47,249 bases of DNA, from the NCBI GenBank assembly GCA_002746645.1, contig PDPU01000006.1:1-47249 (forward strand). The letters run 5' to 3'. The translations under genes were made by a program, and so were the position numbers. Source of the DNA: Gammaproteobacteria bacterium. GTDB taxonomy: Bacteria; Pseudomonadota; Gammaproteobacteria; Granulosicoccales; Granulosicoccaceae. Of this stretch, positions 8,992 to 21,109 are shown piece by piece. Under the pieces are notes generated by a model. That model was not told where the DNA came from and did no database searches. It was given only the letters and a program-made list of their open reading frames with translations. Numbering within the stretch: the first letter of the stretch is position 1; each line of letters opens with the position of its first letter.

Positions 8992-10074
8992 ATGAAAGCA
9001 TCGATACGAGCGCGGCTCGAAAGCGTCGCCGAGCGCCACGAGGAAGTCACCGCCCTCCTCGGCGAGCCCGACGTCATCGCCGACCAGACGCAATTTCGTG
9101 ATCTCTCGCGAGAATACGCGCAGCTCGAACCCGTCGTGATGGCCTTTGCGCGCTGGCGCGAGCAACTGACGGAACTCGACAACGCGAAGGAAATGGCCGG
9201 CGACAGCGACGCCGAACTTCGCGCCATGGCCGAAGAGGAAATACCCGCGCTCGAAACGTCGCTGGCGTCGCTCGAGAAGGAACTGAAGACACTGCTGCTG
9301 CCGCGCGATCCACGCGATGAACACAACGCCTTTCTCGAAATCCGCGCCGGCACGGGCGGCGATGAAGCCGCCCTGTTCGCGGGGGATCTTCTGAAGATGT
9401 ACCTGCGCTATGCCGAAAGCCTTGGCTGGAAAAGCGAGATCATCAGCGAACGCCCGGGCGAACAGGGCGGCTATCGCGAGGTAGTGTGTCGCCTCAGCGG
9501 TGACGGCGTGTTCTCGCGCCTGAAGTTCGAATCGGGTGCGCATCGGGTGCAGCGCGTGCCAGAAACCGAAAGCCAGGGGCGTGTGCATACCTCGGCCGCG
9601 ACCGTGGCGATCCTGCCCGAGGCCGATACGGTCGAAGCCGTCGAGATCAATGCCGCCGACGTGCGCGTCGACACCTTCCGCGCCTCGGGCGCGGGTGGCC
9701 AGCACGTCAACAAGACCGATTCGGCCATTCGCCTCACCCATGTGCCGAGCGGCATCGTGGTCGAGTGTCAGGACGAGCGCTCGCAGCACAAGAACCGCGC
9801 CAAGGCCATGGCGCTGCTGCAGGCGAGGCTGCTCGATGTCGAACAATCGGCGCAGCAGGCCGCCGAATCCGAATCGCGCCGTCTGCAGGTCGGCTCGGGC
9901 GATCGCTCCGAGCGCATCCGCACCTACAACTTCCCGCAAGGGCGCCTCACCGACCATCGCATCAACCTCACGCTGTACAAGCTCGAGGAAATCATGGCCG
10001 GCAACCTCGGTGAGGTCATCGAACCCCTCCGCGCCGAGCATCAGGCCGAACTGCTCGCGGAAATCGGCGACTAG
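8992..10074 (+). CDS. prfA: Peptide chain release factor 1
   Basis: Reads UAA and UAG and triggers peptide release. The 360 residues match the family length. The GGQ catalytic motif is at 235-237 in SGAGGQHVN, and the codon-recognition tripeptide of the RF1 class appears as PET at 190-192 before [10 protein letters not shown]. It starts 12 bases after hemA and is followed by its own methyltransferase gene prmC, which modifies the GGQ glutamine. Confidence 0.97.
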   Translation: MKASIRARLESVAERHEEVTALLGEPDVIADQTQFRDLSREYAQLEPVVMAFARWREQLTELDNAKEMAGDSDAELRAMAEEEIPALETSLASLEKELKTLLLPRDPRDEHNAFLEIRAGTGGDEAALFAGDLLKMYLRYAESLGWKSEIISERPGEQGGYREVVCRLSGDGVFSRLKFESGAHRVQRVPETESQGRVHTSAATVAILPEADTVEAVEINAADVRVDTFRASGAGGQHVNKTDSAIRLTHVPSGIVVECQDERSQHKNRAKAMALLQARLLDVEQSAQQAAESESRRLQVGSGDRSERIRTYNFPQGRLTDHRINLTLYKLEEIMAGNLGEVIEPLRAEHQAELLAEIGD

Positions 10075-10108
10075 TGCACAACTCGGCCGGCGAGCGGGTG
10101 AACCACCG

Positions 10109-11026
10109 ATGAACACGGTGGCCGGCGTGCTCGCCGCCGCGCGCGAGCAACTGTCGCGCGGCCGCGCGCCAAACGGTCCTGCTGCTACTGCAGGCGCCGC
10201 TCCTGCCGTTGATGCTCCTGCCGACGATGCTTCCGCAGCCACGCTGCTCGATGCCGAGGTTCTGCTGGCCACGGCTCTCGGCAGGCGCCGCAGCTGGCTG
10301 CGCGCCTTTGCCGAGCACGCCGTGCCCGATGTTGCCGAACGGCAATTCGACAGCTGGTGGCAGCGGCGGCTCGGTGGCGAACCTCTGGCCTACATCCTCG
10401 GCCACCGCGAGTTCTGGTCGCTGGAGTTCCATGTCAACGCGGATGTACTGATACCACGGCCCGACACCGAACTGCTGGTGGAAACCGCCCTCGCGGAACT
10501 GCCCGCGCTGCCGGCCGGCGATGTGCTCGACGCCGGCACGGGATCGGGGGCGATCATCGTCGCCATCGCCAGCGAACTCGGCGCCGACAACCCGCGTCGG
10601 CTGCTTGCCTGCGATCGCTCGGCGGCGGCGCTCGCCGTGGCCGCGAAGAACGTTGCGCGCCACGTACCCGGCCGGGTGACTCTCATCCAGAGCCACTGGC
10701 TCGACGCCATCCGCGATGATTCACTGGCCCTGCTCGTCGCCAACCCGCCCTATCTTGCCGCGGACGATCCGCATCTCGACGCACTCGCGCCGGAACCGCG
10801 CGAAGCGCTTGTCGCGGGTGGCGACGGACTCGATGATTTTCGATCGCTGATCGTCGACGCACCCCGTAAACTCGTCGCGGATGGCAGTATTGTGCTAGAA
10901 CATGGCATGGCGCAGGGCCCTGCCGTTCGGGCATTGCTCGCGTCAGCCGGCTATCGCGACATCCAAACCCGTGAAGACCTCGAACACCGCGAGCGCGTGA
11001 CCCTCGCCCGCCAACCACACTCATGA
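10109..11026 (+). CDS. prmC: Release factor glutamine methyltransferase
   Basis: SAM-dependent N5-methylation of the GGQ glutamine of release factors. Seen: LGGEPLAYILGHREFW, the SAM loop DAGTGSGA (141-148) and the signature NPPY at 212-215. The frame is open far upstream inside prfA, but the ATG at 10109 gives 305 residues with a normal N-terminus. An Ala/Pro-rich insertion (about residues 18-45) within the N-terminal helical domain is unusual. It overlaps ppx by 4 bases (ATGA), so the two are probably coupled. Confidence 0.95.
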   Translation: MNTVAGVLAAAREQLSRGRAPNGPAATAGAAPAVDAPADDASAATLLDAEVLLATALGRRRSWLRAFAEHAVPDVAERQFDSWWQRRLGGEPLAYILGHREFWSLEFHVNADVLIPRPDTELLVETALAELPALPAGDVLDAGTGSGAIIVAIASELGADNPRRLLACDRSAAALAVAAKNVARHVPGRVTLIQSHWLDAIRDDSLALLVANPPYLAADDPHLDALAPEPREALVAGGDGLDDFRSLIVDAPRKLVADGSIVLEHGMAQGPAVRALLASAGYRDIQTREDLEHRERVTLARQPHS

Positions 11027-12609
11027 CGACGGACAGCAACCATTCGCCCAACGGCGCCGCGGACGACAATCCGGACGACATTCCCGACGAGAATCCATAC
11101 GAAAACGGCAGCAAGGTCAACTCCTTTGCCGCCATCGACCTCGGTTCCAACAGTTTCCACATGCTGCTCGCCGAACCGCAGGGTGCGTTGATCCGCGGCA
11201 TCGACAGCCTGCGGCACCCGGTGCGCCTCGGTGCAGGTCTGGATGACCAAGGCGCACTGACACAGGAGACGCGCGAGCGGGCGCTCGATTCACTGTCGCA
11301 GTTTGCCGAACGCCTGCGTGGCGTGCCACTCTCGAACGTGCGCATGGTCGGCACCAACACACTCCGGCGCGCCAGAAACGCCAGCGACTTCCTGCGCGAG
11401 GCGCGGCAGCTCATCGGCAAGCCCATCGAGATCATCTCGGGTCGGGAGGAAGCACGACTGATCTATCTTGCCATTGCCCACACTCAGCCCGACGCCTCAC
11501 GCCGGCGCCTCGTGGTCGACATCGGCGGTGGCAGCACCGAGCTCATCATCGGCCGCGGCATGGAACCCGAACTCATGGAAAGCACCGAGATGGGCTGCGT
11601 GACCTTCACCAACCACTACCTCGGGGATGCAGGACGCATCGGCAACTCGCAGATGAAGAAGGCAACGATTGCTGCGGAACTCGAACTCGACCCGATTGCA
11701 AGAAGCTACCGGCATCTCGGCTGGGACGACGTGATCGGCTGTTCGGGCACGATCAAGGCGACCTCGCTCATGCTCGGCGAACTCGGTCTCTCCGACGGCA
11801 CCATCACTCGCGACGCGCTGCGTCGGCTCGCCAAACGCATCGCCAGCGCCGGCAGTGTCGAGTCCCTCGGTCTCGAAAGCATCAGCAGCGACCGCGCTCA
11901 GGTCGTTGCCGGCGGCATCGCGGTGCTGCGCGGCGTCTTCAATGCCCTCGAGATCGAGAGCATGCAGGCGAGCACGGTGGCACTGCGGGAAGGGCTCATC
12001 TTCGACATGATCGGCCGCAAGGAGCACGTCGACCTGCAGCAACGCACCACCCAGGCACTGGCATCACGCTTCAGCATCGATCAGCGGCAGGCGGATCTGG
12101 TCGAAGCCACCGCCACCCGTCTCTTTCATGAAGTGGCCGACACCTGGCAACTCGACGAAACCATCGACCTGCCGCTTCTCCAATGGGCGGCACGCCTGCA
12201 CGAGATCGGCCTCGGCGTGTCGCACTCGCAGTACCACCGTCACGGTGCCTATCTGCTGAAGCATTCCGATCTGCTCGGCTTCAGCCAGGTCGAACAGAAC
12301 GCGATTGCACTGCTGGTGGGTTTCCACCGGCGCAAGCTCGACAAGGAGGAATTCACCAACCTGCCTGACGCCGATGCCGAACGACTGCTGCGACTGCTGG
12401 TGCTGCTGCGTCTTGCGGCCCTGCTGCACCGCGGTCGGCATGACGAAGCCTCCGACGGACTGTCACTGAAGGTCAGGAACAACGGACTCGTCATCAAGCT
12501 GTCGCACGACTGGGCCCGGACCCATCCGCTCACCTGGGCAGAACTCTCGGCGGAGGCCGAACGACTCACCGACATCGACATACGCCTCAGGATGAAGCAG
12601 TCGGGGTGA
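11023..12609 (+). CDS. ppx: Exopolyphosphatase (Ppx/GppA family)
   Basis: Hydrolyses terminal phosphate from inorganic polyphosphate or pppGpp. Actin-like fold signatures are clear: AAIDLGSNSFHMLLAE, VDIGGGSTELIIG and MGCVTFT, followed by the C-terminal HD-like helical domain with WAARLHEIGLGVSHSQYHRHGAY. Its 528 residues include a 33-residue acidic, Asn-rich N-terminal extension before the domain. It converges on ppk1 with 33 bases between. Ppx and GppA cannot be separated with certainty by reading; the ppk1 neighbour favours Ppx. Confidence 0.93.
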   Translation: MTTDSNHSPNGAADDNPDDIPDENPYENGSKVNSFAAIDLGSNSFHMLLAEPQGALIRGIDSLRHPVRLGAGLDDQGALTQETRERALDSLSQFAERLRGVPLSNVRMVGTNTLRRARNASDFLREARQLIGKPIEIISGREEARLIYLAIAHTQPDASRRRLVVDIGGGSTELIIGRGMEPELMESTEMGCVTFTNHYLGDAGRIGNSQMKKATIAAELELDPIARSYRHLGWDDVIGCSGTIKATSLMLGELGLSDGTITRDALRRLAKRIASAGSVESLGLESISSDRAQVVAGGIAVLRGVFNALEIESMQASTVALREGLIFDMIGRKEHVDLQQRTTQALASRFSIDQRQADLVEATATRLFHEVADTWQLDETIDLPLLQWAARLHEIGLGVSHSQYHRHGAYLLKHSDLLGFSQVEQNAIALLVGFHRRKLDKEEFTNLPDADAERLLRLLVLLRLAALLHRGRHDEASDGLSLKVRNNGLVIKLSHDWARTHPLTWAELSAEAERLTDIDIRLRMKQSG

Positions 12610-12624
12610 CGATGATGCCACCCC
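12603..12624. terminator. Possible bidirectional hairpin between ppx and ppk1
   Basis: GGGGTG and CACCCC pair around a 10-base loop and straddle the end of ppx just before the end of ppk1. No long T tract follows on either strand, so termination is a guess from position between convergent genes. Confidence 0.3.
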
Positions 12625-12642
12625 TGTTGCCACAACGCTCGC

Positions 12643-14793
<2,151 letters not shown>

Positions 14794-14820
14794 CAGGCGA
14801 AACCGTGAGGCATACCCCGA

Positions 14821-15420
14821 TTATGCGCCTACCAGGTCGAGTTCGGCCAGCAGTGTTGCTGCCGTTTCTTCGGCTTCCGGAAAAAACGCCTCGAAAGGCC
14901 CCTCGGTCAGGGCCACGAGTTCCTCGAGACGGCTCGCCGGGACGGCCAGCGACGCGAAAGCCGCCGAGCGGGACGCCAGGCGCTCGAGCGTCAGGGCGAT
15001 ATGCGCCAGTTCGCGATTTCCGACCAGAATGCCTCGCTCGTGCAGAACGCGCGTGAAGCGCCGGGCGTCGGCCGGTAGTTCGTTCCGGTGCGCAAGCAAC
15101 GCCGCATCCACGAGCGCTGCGTGCTGTTCCAGCGAATCGTCGCTGATCGCGTCCCAGTGTCGCGCCAGCCAGTGGTCGAACAGCACGTCGATGATGATGC
15201 CGGCGAAGCGCCGCCGCGGCTCGACGAAGTGCGGCCGGAGTTCACCGATGATGGGGTGGCGATCGGTCCAGGCATCCAGGCGACGATGCAGACGAATGCC
15301 CTGGCGCACCCTCTCGCTGAAGGCCGAGAGATCGGATCCGCGCACGAAGTCGCCCGCCACCTGCCCGGCGATCAGCGCGGGACGCGAGAAGGCGAAGCGC
15401 GTGTGAGCAAGGAAATTCAT
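14821..15420 (-). CDS. acpH: Acyl carrier protein phosphodiesterase (AcpH/YajB family)
   Basis: HD-related hydrolase said to remove 4'-phosphopantetheine from ACP. The 199-residue protein begins MNFLAHTRFAFSRPALIAGQVAGDFVRG and has RQGIRLHRRLDAWTDRHP and RRRFAGIIIDVLFDHWLARHW, which carry the His/Asp metal ligands of the family. It is divergent from moeB, 44 bases apart. In pseudomonads acpH and moeB also lie close together. Confidence 0.9.
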   Translation of the reverse strand: MNFLAHTRFAFSRPALIAGQVAGDFVRGSDLSAFSERVRQGIRLHRRLDAWTDRHPIIGELRPHFVEPRRRFAGIIIDVLFDHWLARHWDAISDDSLEQHAALVDAALLAHRNELPADARRFTRVLHERGILVGNRELAHIALTLERLASRSAAFASLAVPASRLEELVALTEGPFEAFFPEAEETAATLLAELDLVGA

Positions 15421-15464
15421 GCCCCGGAGTTTACTTCACGCACCGCCAGCCATAAGCTTCGCCG

Positions 15465-16220
15465 ATGGATCCGCACCCCGAGATACGCTACGCGCGCCAC
15501 CTCGCTCTGCCCGGCCTGGGCACCACCGGTCAGGCTCGCCTCACCGCTGCGCACGTGCTGATCGTCGGGATGGGTGGTCTCGGCTCGCCGGCCGCACTCT
15601 ACCTCGCCGCTGCCGGCGTCGGACGACTGACCCTTGCCGACTTCGATATCGTCGAACTCTCCAACCTGCAGCGCCAGATCGCTCACACCACCGGTCGTGT
15701 CGGTGAGCTGAAGACGCACTCAGCGCGAGATGCCTGTCTTGCCCTCAACCCCGACTGCACGGTCGACACACTCGACCACGTCCTCGACGAAGCAAGTGAC
15801 ATCGCGCCGCTTCTCGACATGGTGCAGGTGGTGCTCGACTGTACCGACAACCTGCCGAGCCGCCTGGCGCTGAATGCCGCCTGCGTCGGGGCGGGCACTC
15901 CACTCGTTGTCGGTGCCGCAATCGGCACCGAGGGACAGCTCATGGTGGTGGACCGCAGCACCGCAGCCGACAGCCCCTGCTATCGCTGCTTCGTCGGCGA
16001 GCGGGAACCGGCGGGCGCAGACTGTGCCCGGGCAGGCATCCTCGGCCCCGTGGTCGGCACCATCGGCACCCTGCAGGCGCTCGAAGCGATCAAGCTCATC
16101 ACCGGCCTCGGCGAACCGGCGGTGGGCAGGCTGTTGCTGTTCGACGCGCTGCATCTGGAGTTTCGCGACATCGAGCTGCGGCGCCGCGATGACTGCAGCA
16201 GCTGCGGCAACACGTCGTGA
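15465..16220 (+). CDS. moeB: ThiF/MoeB/HesA-family adenylyltransferase
   Basis: E1-like enzyme that adenylates the C-terminal glycine of a sulfur carrier (MoaD or ThiS). The 251-residue protein has YARHLALPGLGTTGQARL, the nucleotide loop VLIVGMGGLGSPAALYLAAAG, the Asp-Arg segment DFDIVELSNLQRQI, and a zinc site formed by CYRC and CSSC near the C-terminus. MoeB and ThiF cannot be told apart by reading; the moeB name follows the prmC/acpH context in related genomes. It converges on hslO. Confidence 0.88.
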   Translation: MDPHPEIRYARHLALPGLGTTGQARLTAAHVLIVGMGGLGSPAALYLAAAGVGRLTLADFDIVELSNLQRQIAHTTGRVGELKTHSARDACLALNPDCTVDTLDHVLDEASDIAPLLDMVQVVLDCTDNLPSRLALNAACVGAGTPLVVGAAIGTEGQLMVVDRSTAADSPCYRCFVGEREPAGADCARAGILGPVVGTIGTLQALEAIKLITGLGEPAVGRLLLFDALHLEFRDIELRRRDDCSSCGNTS

Positions 16221-16247
16221 GTTACCCGTCGTCAGTTACCGGTCGGG

Positions 16248-17201
16248 TCAGTGGCGGGTCGGAGCGTCGGCGGCGGCGGCCGCGTCGTCCTCAGGCGCAG
16301 GTGCTGCGGCCATCGGGTCGGCTGCGGTTTCGGGGTGCGTCTCGGCGCCCTTGAACAGCGCCTCGATGTCCACGGCATCGTAACGGTAAACGGCATCGCA
16401 GAACTCGCAGGTAATCTCGACCCGTCCTTCCTCGGCGAGGATGTCGCGCACTTCATGCTCCCCGAGACCGATGAGCATGTTGTCGGTGCGCTCGGCCGAA
16501 CAGCGGCAGCGAAAGCGCAGTGGCTCTGCCTCGAAAAGACGCACCCGCTCTTCGTGATAGAGGCGCGTCAGCAAGGTGGCGGCATCAAGGCTCGCGAGTT
16601 CTTCGCCTGTCAGCGTGGCGGCAAGCCGTGTGGCCCGTGTCCAGCCATCATCGTCGCCACTGATGCGCTGGTCGAACGGCAGGCGCTGCAGCAGCAGCCC
16701 TTCGGCGCCGGTCTCGCGGCATTGCAGATGAATGTCGGTCTCCAGTTGCTCACTGGTTCTGAACCAGGCGACGAGCGCATCGGCAAGCGTGTCGCCGGCA
16801 AGCGGCACGATGCCCTGCCAGGGTTGCTGCCCGTCACGCTCGATGGCAATGATCATGCGCGCGTCCTCGCCGAAGGCGATCGCAAGCGCCGTCGAATCGG
16901 GCACCGACTGCCAGCGCGCGAGACCCCTCAGTTCCCCTTCGTTGCTGACCTGCACCACCAGCATGTGCACGGAACCGGGCCCACGGAGTTGCAGCGTGAG
17001 CCGTCCGCGAAACTTGATCGTGCTGACGATGAGACTGGCGGCAACGAAGGCTTCGCCGAGCAGCGCACGCACGTTAGGCGGGTAGTCACTTCTCGAAGCC
17101 GCGTTCTGCCAGGTGTCGTCGAGGCGCACGAGCGTGCCGCGCACATCGCAGCTGTCGATCAGGAAGCGATGACGACAGTCGGGCTGGCGAGCATCGCCCA
17201 T
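16248..17201 (-). CDS. hslO: Redox-regulated chaperone Hsp33
   Basis: Holdase activated by oxidation that protects unfolding proteins. The 317-residue protein has the N-terminal core (DVRGTLVRLDDTW, GEAFVAASLIVSTIKFRGRLTLQ) and the C-terminal redox switch with four cysteines: CRC in FRCRCSAERTDNML and CEFC about 30 residues later, which bind zinc when reduced. An Ala/Pro/Asp-rich tail of about 35 residues after the switch is longer than usual. It starts directly after the stop of the BON lipoprotein gene, so the two are probably one transcript. Confidence 0.95.
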   Translation of the reverse strand: MGDARQPDCRHRFLIDSCDVRGTLVRLDDTWQNAASRSDYPPNVRALLGEAFVAASLIVSTIKFRGRLTLQLRGPGSVHMLVVQVSNEGELRGLARWQSVPDSTALAIAFGEDARMIIAIERDGQQPWQGIVPLAGDTLADALVAWFRTSEQLETDIHLQCRETGAEGLLLQRLPFDQRISGDDDGWTRATRLAATLTGEELASLDAATLLTRLYHEERVRLFEAEPLRFRCRCSAERTDNMLIGLGEHEVRDILAEEGRVEITCEFCDAVYRYDAVDIEALFKGAETHPETAADPMAAAPAPEDDAAAAADAPTRH

Positions 17202-17525
17202 TCAGCGAACGGAGATGGTGTTGGCAACGTGCACGACGCCTTCCACCTGACCGGCAATGCGCTCGGCCTCGTGGCGCTCGGCTTCGTTGTTGACGAATCC
17301 GGCAAGACGCACCGTGGTGCCGTCATCGAGTGTCGCCACATCGATGTTCAGGCGACGCGTCTGCGGCGAACTCTGCAGCGCCTGCCGCACCTTGAGCGAC
17401 AGCGGTGCATCGTCGCCGATGGTGCCCACGAGATCGTCGAGAGCATTGTTGCCACTGCTCTGACAGCCGGCCAGGGTCATCGCCACGACCAGTGCCAGCA
17501 CCGATGCAAGAAACTGATATTTCAT
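17202..17525 (-). CDS. BON-domain lipoprotein
   Basis: A 107-residue protein with signal MKYQFLASVLALVVAMTLAGC (lipobox LAGC) and one BON domain: LSLKVRQALQSSPQTRRLNIDVATLDDGTTVRLAGFVNNEAERHEAERIA followed by VVHVANTI. BON lipoproteins such as OsmY/DolP relatives bind phospholipid at the envelope. The ATG at 17525 is chosen over a GTG at 17543 because GGAG lies 8 bases upstream of it. It sits between gatB and hslO. Confidence 0.88.
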   Translation of the reverse strand: MKYQFLASVLALVVAMTLAGCQSSGNNALDDLVGTIGDDAPLSLKVRQALQSSPQTRRLNIDVATLDDGTTVRLAGFVNNEAERHEAERIAGQVEGVVHVANTISVR

Positions 17526-17539
17526 ATGGTATCTCCGAT

Positions 17540-18988
17540 TCACGGTTCGAGCTTCTCCCTGAGAAGCTTGTTGAGTTCCTGCGGGTTGGCCTTGCCCTGC
17601 GAGGCCTTCATGACCGCACCGACGAAAAAGCCGAGAAGCTTCACCTTGCCACCACGGTACTCCTCGACCTGCGAGGGGTTGGCGGCGATGACATCGTCGA
17701 TCATCTTCTCGATCTCGCCTGTATCGGAAATCTGCTCGAGACCGCGCTCGGCAATGATGCCATCGACGCTGCCGCCCTCCTTCCAGAGCAGTTCGAAGAT
17801 CTGCTTGCCGATCTTTCCGGAAATGGTGCCATCGTCGATACGACGCACGAGGGTGCCGAAAGTTTCCGCGCTGACGGGTGAGTCGGCGATGACCGTCTGC
17901 GTCTTGTTGAGCTGCGCCTGCAGTTCGCCGAGCATCCAGTTGGCGAGGTTGCCGGGCGCCGGCTCCGCCGCGACGAGTGCCGTTTCGAAGTAGTCCGCCG
18001 CGTCACGCTCACCCACCAGTTGGCGCGCTTCGGCAGCACCGAGGCCGAAGGCGGTTTCGAAGCGCTCGCGACGCGCGCCCGGCAGTTCGGGCAGTGTGGC
18101 CCTGACCTGCTCGACGAAGGCTTCGTCCAGATGCAGCGGCGGCAGATCCGGGTCAGGGAAATAACGGTAGTCGTTGGCTTCCTCCTTGGCGCGCATGCTG
18201 CGGGTTTCGTCGCGCTCGGGGTCGTAGAGCCGGGTTTCCTGCACCACCTTGCCGCCGCCCTCGATGATCTCGATCTGGCGCTCGACCTCGAAGTCGATGG
18301 CGCGTTCGAGAAAGCGGAAGGAATTGAGGTTCTTGATTTCGGTGCGTGTGCCGAAGCTCTCCTGCCCTGCCGGACGCACCGACACGTTGGCATCGCAGCG
18401 GAAGGAGCCTTCCTGCATGTTGCCGTCGCAGATCTCGATGTAGCGCACGAGCGAATGGATGTGGCGTGCGTAGGCCACGGCCTCTCTGGCCGAACGCATG
18501 TCGGGCTCGGAGACGATTTCGAGCAGCGGTGTGCCGGCGCGGTTGAGATCGATGGCCGTCTGCCCGGGAAAGAGGTCGTGAATCGACTTGCCGGCGTCTT
18601 CCTCGAGGTGTGCGCGAGTCAGGCCGATACGCTTTTCGGTGCCGTCATCGAGGGTCACGATGATCTCGCCGGTGCCGACGATGGGCAGGTCCATCTGCGA
18701 GATCTGATAGCCCTTGGGCAGATCCGGGTAGAAATAGTTCTTGCGCGCGAAACTCGAGTGCATGCCGATGGCGGCGCCGGTCGCCAGAGCGAAGCGCACC
18801 GCCATGACCACGGCCTCGCGATTCGGCACCGGCAACACACCGGGCAGGCCGAGATCGACGGCCGAAGCCTGCGTGTTCTGCGCGGCGCCGAAGGCAGTGG
18901 AGGCGCCCGAGAACATCTTCGAGCGGGTGGCGAGTTGGGCGTGAATCTCGAGCCCGACAACGGTTTCCCAGACAGTTTCCGCGGCCAT
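17540..18988 (-). CDS. gatB: Asp-tRNA(Asn)/Glu-tRNA(Gln) amidotransferase subunit B
   Basis: GatB activates the mischarged tRNA for amidation in the GatCAB complex. Seen: [40 protein letters not shown], the [12 protein letters not shown] and [13 protein letters not shown] segments, [15 protein letters not shown], and the C-terminal YqeY-like helical domain. Length from the ATG at 18988 is 482 residues; an upstream start at 19006 would overlap gatA. The stop of gatA is immediately upstream. Confidence 0.97.
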   Translation of the reverse strand: MAAETVWETVVGLEIHAQLATRSKMFSGASTAFGAAQNTQASAVDLGLPGVLPVPNREAVVMAVRFALATGAAIGMHSSFARKNYFYPDLPKGYQISQMDLPIVGTGEIIVTLDDGTEKRIGLTRAHLEEDAGKSIHDLFPGQTAIDLNRAGTPLLEIVSEPDMRSAREAVAYARHIHSLVRYIEICDGNMQEGSFRCDANVSVRPAGQESFGTRTEIKNLNSFRFLERAIDFEVERQIEIIEGGGKVVQETRLYDPERDETRSMRAKEEANDYRYFPDPDLPPLHLDEAFVEQVRATLPELPGARRERFETAFGLGAAEARQLVGERDAADYFETALVAAEPAPGNLANWMLGELQAQLNKTQTVIADSPVSAETFGTLVRRIDDGTISGKIGKQIFELLWKEGGSVDGIIAERGLEQISDTGEIEKMIDDVIAANPSQVEEYRGGKVKLLGFFVGAVMKASQGKANPQELNKLLREKLEP

Positions 18989-18989
18989 C

Positions 18990-20477
18990 TCAGCGTCCCT
19001 CCCCATCGGCGGCAGAGAACAACGGCGCCCGCTGCCGATGCCAGTCGGTCGCCTGCTGGTAGGCGTGAGCCAGCCGGAACAGCGTGCTCTCGTCGCGGGA
19101 GCGGCCGATGAGTTGCAGCCCGATCGGCAGCCCCGACTTCATGCCGCAGGGCATCGACAACGCGGGTATGCCGGCGAGGTTCGCCGCCACGGTGTAGAGA
19201 TCGTTCAGGTACATGGCCACGGGGTCATCGACCTCCTCGCCCTTGCCGAAGGCAACGTCGGGCGTGGTAGGTCCGGCGATGACGTCGACATCGGTGAACA
19301 CGCGATCGAAATCGTCACTGATGAGGCGGCGTACCTTGCGCGCCTGGGTGTAATAGGCGTCGTAGTAACCCGCCGAGAGCACGTAGGTGCCGATGAGGAT
19401 GCGCCGCTTGACCTCGGCACCGAAGCCCTCGTCGCGGCTTTTCCGGTAGAGATCGCCGATACCGTCGACGCCCTCGGCACGATGACCGAAACGCACGCCA
19501 TCGAAACGCGAGAGATTGCTCGACGCCTCGGCCGGTGCCACCACGTAATAGGCCGGAATGCCCATCGACTGCCGCGGCAGATGCACGCTGACGAGCGTCG
19601 CGCCCAGGGCTTCGAATTCGGCCAGCGCCGCCTGCACGGCGGTGGCGACCTCGTTGTCGAGCGCGTTGGTGAAGTACTCCTCGGGCACACCGATACGCAG
19701 CCCCCTGACGCCACCGTCAAGCGCGGCACGGTAGTCGGGCACGGCGAGATCGAGGCTGGTGGCGTCGCGCGGATCGTGACCGGCCATGGCCGCAAGGCAC
19801 AGCGCGCAGTCCTCGGCACTTGTTCCCATGGCGCCGCCCTGATCGAGGCTCGACGCGAAGGCGACCATGCCATAGCGTGATACCCGCCCGTAGGTCGGCT
19901 TGATGCCGGTGATGCCACAGAGCGCCGCCGGCTGACGGATCGAGCCTCCGGTGTCGGTGGCCGTGGCCAGTGGCGCAAGCCCGGCCGCGACGGCTGCGGC
20001 GCTGCCACCCGAGCTGCCGCCCGGCACGCGGCTCGTGTCCCAGGGGTTCGACACCGGTCCGAAGTAGCTGTTTTCGTTCGACGAGCCCATGGCGAACTCG
20101 TCCATGTTGGCCTTGCCGAGGGTGACCATGCCAACCGCGCGCAGTTTCGAGACCACGGTGGCGTCGTAGGGCGCCACGAAACTCTCGAGCATGCGCGAGC
20201 CACAGGTGGTCAGGAGCCCGCGGGTGCAGAAGATGTCCTTGTGGATGAGCGGGATGCCGGTCAGCGGCGTTGCCGCACCGTGCTGCCGGAGGTCGTCGGC
20301 CGCCTGCGCCTGTTCGCGCGCGCCTGCTGCGTCGACGGTGATCAGTGCGTTGAGCGTGCCGTCGAGTGCCTCGATGCGCGCCAGATAGTGTTCGGTGAGT
20401 TCGACACTGGACAACTGCTTCGCCTCGAGCAGCGCCGCCTGCTCGGTCACCGACAGTTCATGGAGTTCCTGTTGCAT
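18990..20477 (-). CDS. gatA: Asp-tRNA(Asn)/Glu-tRNA(Gln) amidotransferase subunit A
   Basis: Amidase subunit that releases ammonia from glutamine. Amidase-signature features are present: the catalytic lysine in [10 protein letters not shown], the serine-rich loop [20 protein letters not shown] and the catalytic Ser in [16 protein letters not shown]. Length 495 residues is slightly above the usual 485. Order gatC-gatA-gatB with 7 and about 1 base spacing indicates one operon. The enzyme corrects misacylated tRNA, including Glu-tRNA-Gln, and tRNA-Gln is also in this window. Confidence 0.97.
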   Translation of the reverse strand: MQQELHELSVTEQAALLEAKQLSSVELTEHYLARIEALDGTLNALITVDAAGAREQAQAADDLRQHGAATPLTGIPLIHKDIFCTRGLLTTCGSRMLESFVAPYDATVVSKLRAVGMVTLGKANMDEFAMGSSNENSYFGPVSNPWDTSRVPGGSSGGSAAAVAAGLAPLATATDTGGSIRQPAALCGITGIKPTYGRVSRYGMVAFASSLDQGGAMGTSAEDCALCLAAMAGHDPRDATSLDLAVPDYRAALDGGVRGLRIGVPEEYFTNALDNEVATAVQAALAEFEALGATLVSVHLPRQSMGIPAYYVVAPAEASSNLSRFDGVRFGHRAEGVDGIGDLYRKSRDEGFGAEVKRRILIGTYVLSAGYYDAYYTQARKVRRLISDDFDRVFTDVDVIAGPTTPDVAFGKGEEVDDPVAMYLNDLYTVAANLAGIPALSMPCGMKSGLPIGLQLIGRSRDESTLFRLAHAYQQATDWHRQRAPLFSAADGEGR

Positions 20478-20484
20478 CTGAGCG

Positions 20485-20772
20485 TCACTCGATTACGCGT
20501 GGCACGAGAAAGTAGCCATCTTCGGTGGCCGGGGCCGGGGATTGCAGATTGTCGCGGTCATCGGGTTCCGTGACGATGTCATCGCGAAGCTGCAGCGTGG
20601 CGTTTGCGGGGTGCGCCAGCGGCGTGACATCGGCCACATCGATGCCCTGCATTTCCTCGACCAGCGTCAGCACGCGGTTGAGGTCTTCACCGAGACTGGC
20701 GAGTTGTGCGTCGTCAAGCCCGAGTTCGGCCAGCTGCGCTACCCTGGCAAGTTCCTCTGTTGTCAGTGACAC
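20485..20772 (-). CDS. gatC: Asp-tRNA(Asn)/Glu-tRNA(Gln) amidotransferase subunit C
   Basis: Small subunit that clamps GatA to GatB. The frame is open from 20964, but only the part from a GTG at 20772 matches the family: [20 protein letters not shown], then [25 protein letters not shown] and [12 protein letters not shown]. That gives 95 residues, the family norm. It is divergent from slyX with 52 bases between. A possible promoter (TTGAAA, 17 bases, GAGAAT at 20777-20805, minus strand) would start transcription almost at the GTG. Confidence 0.92.
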   Translation of the reverse strand: MSLTTEELARVAQLAELGLDDAQLASLGEDLNRVLTLVEEMQGIDVADVTPLAHPANATLQLRDDIVTEPDDRDNLQSPAPATEDGYFLVPRVIE

Positions 20773-20824
20773 GGCTATTCTCTGTACGGAACCAAAGCTT
20801 TTCAATCTAGCACATGAGCCCCCG

Positions 20825-21034
20825 ATGAGCGACAGCGAACGACTCGACAACCTCGAACTCAAGGTCATGGATCTCGAGCACGGCCTTGCCGAACTGAGCA
20901 CGGTGATTGCCCGCCAGTACGGTGACATCATGAAGCTCGAACAGCAGCTTGAATTACTGGGCAAACGACTCGAACAGGTGCAGGATACCGGCCCCGCGCC
21001 TTCGGCCGAGGACGAGCTTCCTCCGCACTACTGA
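20825..21034 (+). CDS. slyX: SlyX family coiled-coil protein
   Basis: A 69-residue protein, MSDSERLDNLELKVMDLEHGLAEL, with heptads through LEQQLELLGKRLEQV and the typical ending DELPPHY. SlyX proteins are small coiled coils of unproven function. The frame is open upstream, but the ATG at 20825 gives the family start. Divergent from gatC. Confidence 0.92.
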   Translation: MSDSERLDNLELKVMDLEHGLAELSTVIARQYGDIMKLEQQLELLGKRLEQVQDTGPAPSAEDELPPHY

Positions 21035-21109
21035 CGACGGCACGATCCGGCCGGTCTCCCTGGTGCGCCGCCAGCCGGGTTGCTCGCTCACGGGCCGGTG
21101 CCCGCGTGC

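Noticed and set aside
9536..10108. Upstream extension of prmC inside prfA
   Set aside because: The extension is a shadow of prfA in another frame and has no family match; ATG 10109 gives a normal PrmC.
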